Below are positions 62,221-64,000 of a stretch of 64,000 nucleotides of DNA, piece by piece. Within the stretch, counting starts at the first letter, position 1. Each line of letters begins with the position of its first letter. Below the pieces are notes generated by a model that was given only the letters and a program-made list of their open reading frames with translations, had not been told where the DNA came from and searched no databases. This stretch comes from Psychrobacillus sp044762855 (lineage in GTDB: Bacteria; Bacillota; Bacilli; Bacillales_A; Planococcaceae), in NCBI RefSeq assembly GCF_044762855.1, contig NZ_JBIWFB010000008.1:158776-222775 (forward strand), written 5' to 3'. Both the position numbers and the translations under genes were made by a program.

Positions 62221-63552
62221 ATGAAAAAGTATTTCAGGTTTGAGGAACTAGGTACAAACTATCGCCGCGAGATTATCGGAGGGTTAACAACGTTTTTAGC
62301 AATGGCTTATATTCTAGTAGTAAACCCCTTAACATTATCTTTAGAGACAGTACCAGGTCTACCAGATTTCATGTATATGGATAAAGGATCTATATTTACA
62401 GCGACAGCAATTGCAGCAGCGATCGGATCTATATTGATGGGGGCAGTAGCGAGGTATCCAATTGCATTAGCACCGGGAATGGGACTAAATGCTTTTTTTG
62501 CTTATACTGTAGTACTAACATACGAAATTCCTTGGCAAATCGCTTTAACAGGTGTTTTATTTTCAGGTCTTATTTTTATAGTTCTTTCATTATCGGGTAT
62601 TCGCGAAACGATTATTAATGCCATTCCAGCTGAGTTAAAATATGCAGTTGGTGCAGGTATCGGATTATTTATCACTTTCCTTGGTTTACAAAACTCAAAG
62701 ATTATTGTTAGTAATGATGCAGTTATTGTTGGTTTAGGAGACTTAGCGGATCCAAACGTTCTATTAACAATCTTCGGTTTAGTGTTGACTGTTATAATGA
62801 TGGTAAGAGGTATTAAGGGCGGTATTTTCTATGGTATGTTAATTACCGCGATTGTAGGTATGGTTTTTAGTTTAGTTCAACTGCCAGACGCAGTTGTTGG
62901 AAGTATCCCGAGTATGGCTCCAACATTCGGAGCGGCCTTTGATGCAATTCTCAATGATCCAGCAGCTTTACTAACTACTCAATTTTTAGTTGTTGTACTT
63001 ACATTCTTGTTTGTTGATTTCTTTGACACTGCAGGTACATTAATTTCCGTAGCTAACCAAGCAGGATTAATGAAAGAAGATAAATTACCTCGTGCAGGAA
63101 AAGCCTTGCTTGCAGATTCAATCGCAACAGTAAGTGGAGCAATCGCTGGAACTTCTACAACTACTTCTTACGTAGAATCTACTGCAGGTGTTGCTGCAGG
63201 TGCACGTACAGGTTTCGCAGCAATCGTAACTGGAGTTTTATTTTTACTATCATTATTCTTCTACCCGGTACTAAGTGTTATTACTTCTAGTGTTACAGCT
63301 CCAGCTCTAATTATTGTAGGGGTATTAATGGTAACGTCTTTAGGGAAAATTAATTGGAACAAATTCGAAATTGCAGTTCCAGCGTTCTTCGTAATAATTG
63401 CAATGCCGTTAACTTATTCTATTGCAACTGGTATCGCAATCGGATTTATCTTCTATCCAATTACGATGATCGTAGCGGGACGTATTAAAGAAATTCATCC
63501 TATTATGTATGGCTTATGGGTTATATTCGTTTGCTATTTTGTCTTCTTGTAA
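62221..63552 (+). CDS. pbuG: Guanine/hypoxanthine permease
   Basis: A 443-residue transporter of the NCS2/AzgA family with about twelve to thirteen membrane segments. Landmarks are RREIIGGLTTFLAMAYILVVNP, ALAPGMGLNAFFAY (QN-like substrate region), FVDFFDTAGTLISVANQAG and GAIAGTSTTTSYVESTAGVAAGARTG. It takes up hypoxanthine and guanine by proton symport. ATG 62221 has ATGGAGGAAC upstream. The guanine riboswitch in front fits its role: it is turned off when guanine is plentiful. Confidence 0.95.
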   Translation: MKKYFRFEELGTNYRREIIGGLTTFLAMAYILVVNPLTLSLETVPGLPDFMYMDKGSIFTATAIAAAIGSILMGAVARYPIALAPGMGLNAFFAYTVVLTYEIPWQIALTGVLFSGLIFIVLSLSGIRETIINAIPAELKYAVGAGIGLFITFLGLQNSKIIVSNDAVIVGLGDLADPNVLLTIFGLVLTVIMMVRGIKGGIFYGMLITAIVGMVFSLVQLPDAVVGSIPSMAPTFGAAFDAILNDPAALLTTQFLVVVLTFLFVDFFDTAGTLISVANQAGLMKEDKLPRAGKALLADSIATVSGAIAGTSTTTSYVESTAGVAAGARTGFAAIVTGVLFLLSLFFYPVLSVITSSVTAPALIIVGVLMVTSLGKINWNKFEIAVPAFFVIIAMPLTYSIATGIAIGFIFYPITMIVAGRIKEIHPIMYGLWVIFVCYFVFL

Positions 63553-63564
63553 TAGAACATCTTG

Positions 63565-63595
63565 AAAAGAGAGGCATAGTGTCTCTCTTTTTTTG
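63565..63595 (+). terminator. Terminator of pbuG
   Basis: AAAAGAGAG pairs with CTCTCTTT(T) and is followed by a T-run, shortly after the stop codon. Confidence 0.85.
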
Positions 63596-63769
63596 ATGAA
63601 AAAAATGTAGATAAAAAAGGAAAGCTAGCGAAAGGATATGGCGATGTATATTAGTTAAATAGTACATAAAACAAGGGTTCAAGTGCTATTTAAACTAATT
63701 AAAGGTATTAGTTGCATTTATCTGAATAAAGTGTTATTATCTTTTTACAACATTTTGTCGAATAAAGTG

Positions 63770-63799
63770 TTGACGGAGTGTTGAAAAGGGTGTTAAGAT
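63770..63799 (+). promoter_or_regulatory. Predicted rrn promoter
   Basis: TTGACG (63770-63775) and TAAGAT (63794-63799) with an 18-nt spacer, about 175 nt before the 16S rRNA. A 12-nt direct repeat GAATAAAGTGTT (63724-63735 and 63760-63771) lies at and upstream of the -35 and may be part of a second promoter or a regulatory site. Confidence 0.55.
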
Positions 63800-63971
63800 A
63801 CAAAGGTCGCTAAAACAAAACGACAAAATAAACAACATGAACATTGAAAACTGAACATGCAAAACGTTAAGATATATAGCTTGTTAGCTAACTTTTGTTA
63901 GTCTAATAGCAAAACAATTTTGACATCATTTAATGATGATGCCAGCAAAACAAAATGAGCTTTTTAAGTTC

Positions 63972-64000
63972 TCTATTATGGAGAGTTTGATCCTGGCTCA
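63972..64000 (+). rRNA. 16S ribosomal RNA, 5' end
   Basis: GAGAGTTTGATCCTGGCTCA, the universal 5' segment of 16S rRNA, closes the window. The gene continues outside. The leader (63800-63970) carries the ACATTGAAAACTGAACA segment common in Bacillus rrn leaders. The first base is estimated. Confidence 0.95.

Overview
The window is low-GC, Gram-positive DNA from a Bacillaceae/Planococcaceae-type member of the Firmicutes (something like Psychrobacillus, Sporosarcina or Lysinibacillus; the genus is my inference). The evidence is strong GGAGG ribosome binding sites with TTG and GTG starts, S-box and purine riboswitches, a Bacillus-type phaQP/phaRBC polyhydroxyalkanoate locus, and the Bacillus order MoxR-DUF58-transglutaminase-guaA-pbuG leading into an rRNA operon. 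The window opens inside an S-layer-homology protein and closes 29 bases into a 16S rRNA gene.

Layout. 0-3.4 kb: SLH protein end, small membrane protein, diguanylate cyclase, lipoprotein, SDR reductase. 3.5-6.4 kb: metE behind tandem SAM and cobalamin riboswitches, each with its own terminator. 6.9-14.7 kb: a seven-gene ABC-import and catabolic operon (SorC-type regulator, GatD-like dehydrogenase, FGGY kinase, RbsA/C/B-like transporter, DeoC) whose substrate I cannot name. 14.8-15.0 kb: a 47-aa orphan. 15.2-18.0 kb: kynUAB, tryptophan to anthranilate. 18.2-19.6 kb: coproporphyrinogen/protoporphyrinogen oxidase. 19.7-25.2 kb: SAM riboswitch, yitJ and metH. 25.2-26.0 kb: DUF817 membrane protein.

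26.5-32.9 kb is a cyclic-di-GMP block: a four-PAS diguanylate cyclase, a Jag_N/FapA (DUF342) protein and a PAS-GGDEF-EAL protein. 33-36.8 kb holds two tatA paralogues around a TetR gene and a Tat-exported GMC (gluconate 2-dehydrogenase-like) oxidoreductase. 37.1-42.9 kb: a papain-like hydrolase, an M24 peptidase, a long structured intergenic region, catalase, an RclA-like reductase and a 33-aa membrane peptide. 43-46.6 kb: the PHA cluster. 46.6-50.9 kb: a second repeat-bearing intergenic region, small genes, exoA and an aminotransferase. 51-55.6 kb: membrane-anchored PQQ/cytochrome c dehydrogenase, pncB and nadE. 55.8-63.6 kb: MoxR/DUF58/transglutaminase, then guaA and pbuG, each behind a guanine-type riboswitch, then the rrn promoter.

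How parts fit. Methionine synthesis is covered twice: the cobalamin-independent enzyme (metE) is predicted to be shut by either SAM or B12, while the cobalamin-dependent enzyme (metH, with its folate partner yitJ) is shut by SAM alone. Tat components sit in line with their probable cargo. The least explained items are the catabolic operon at 7-14.7 kb, two intergenic elements built on a 21-nt period around GCAAC, a 15-nt inverted repeat flanking a cyclase gene, and a small gene that seems to lack any ATG/GTG/TTG at the position its ribosome binding site dictates. No prophage, insertion sequence, CRISPR array or tRNA was recognised.
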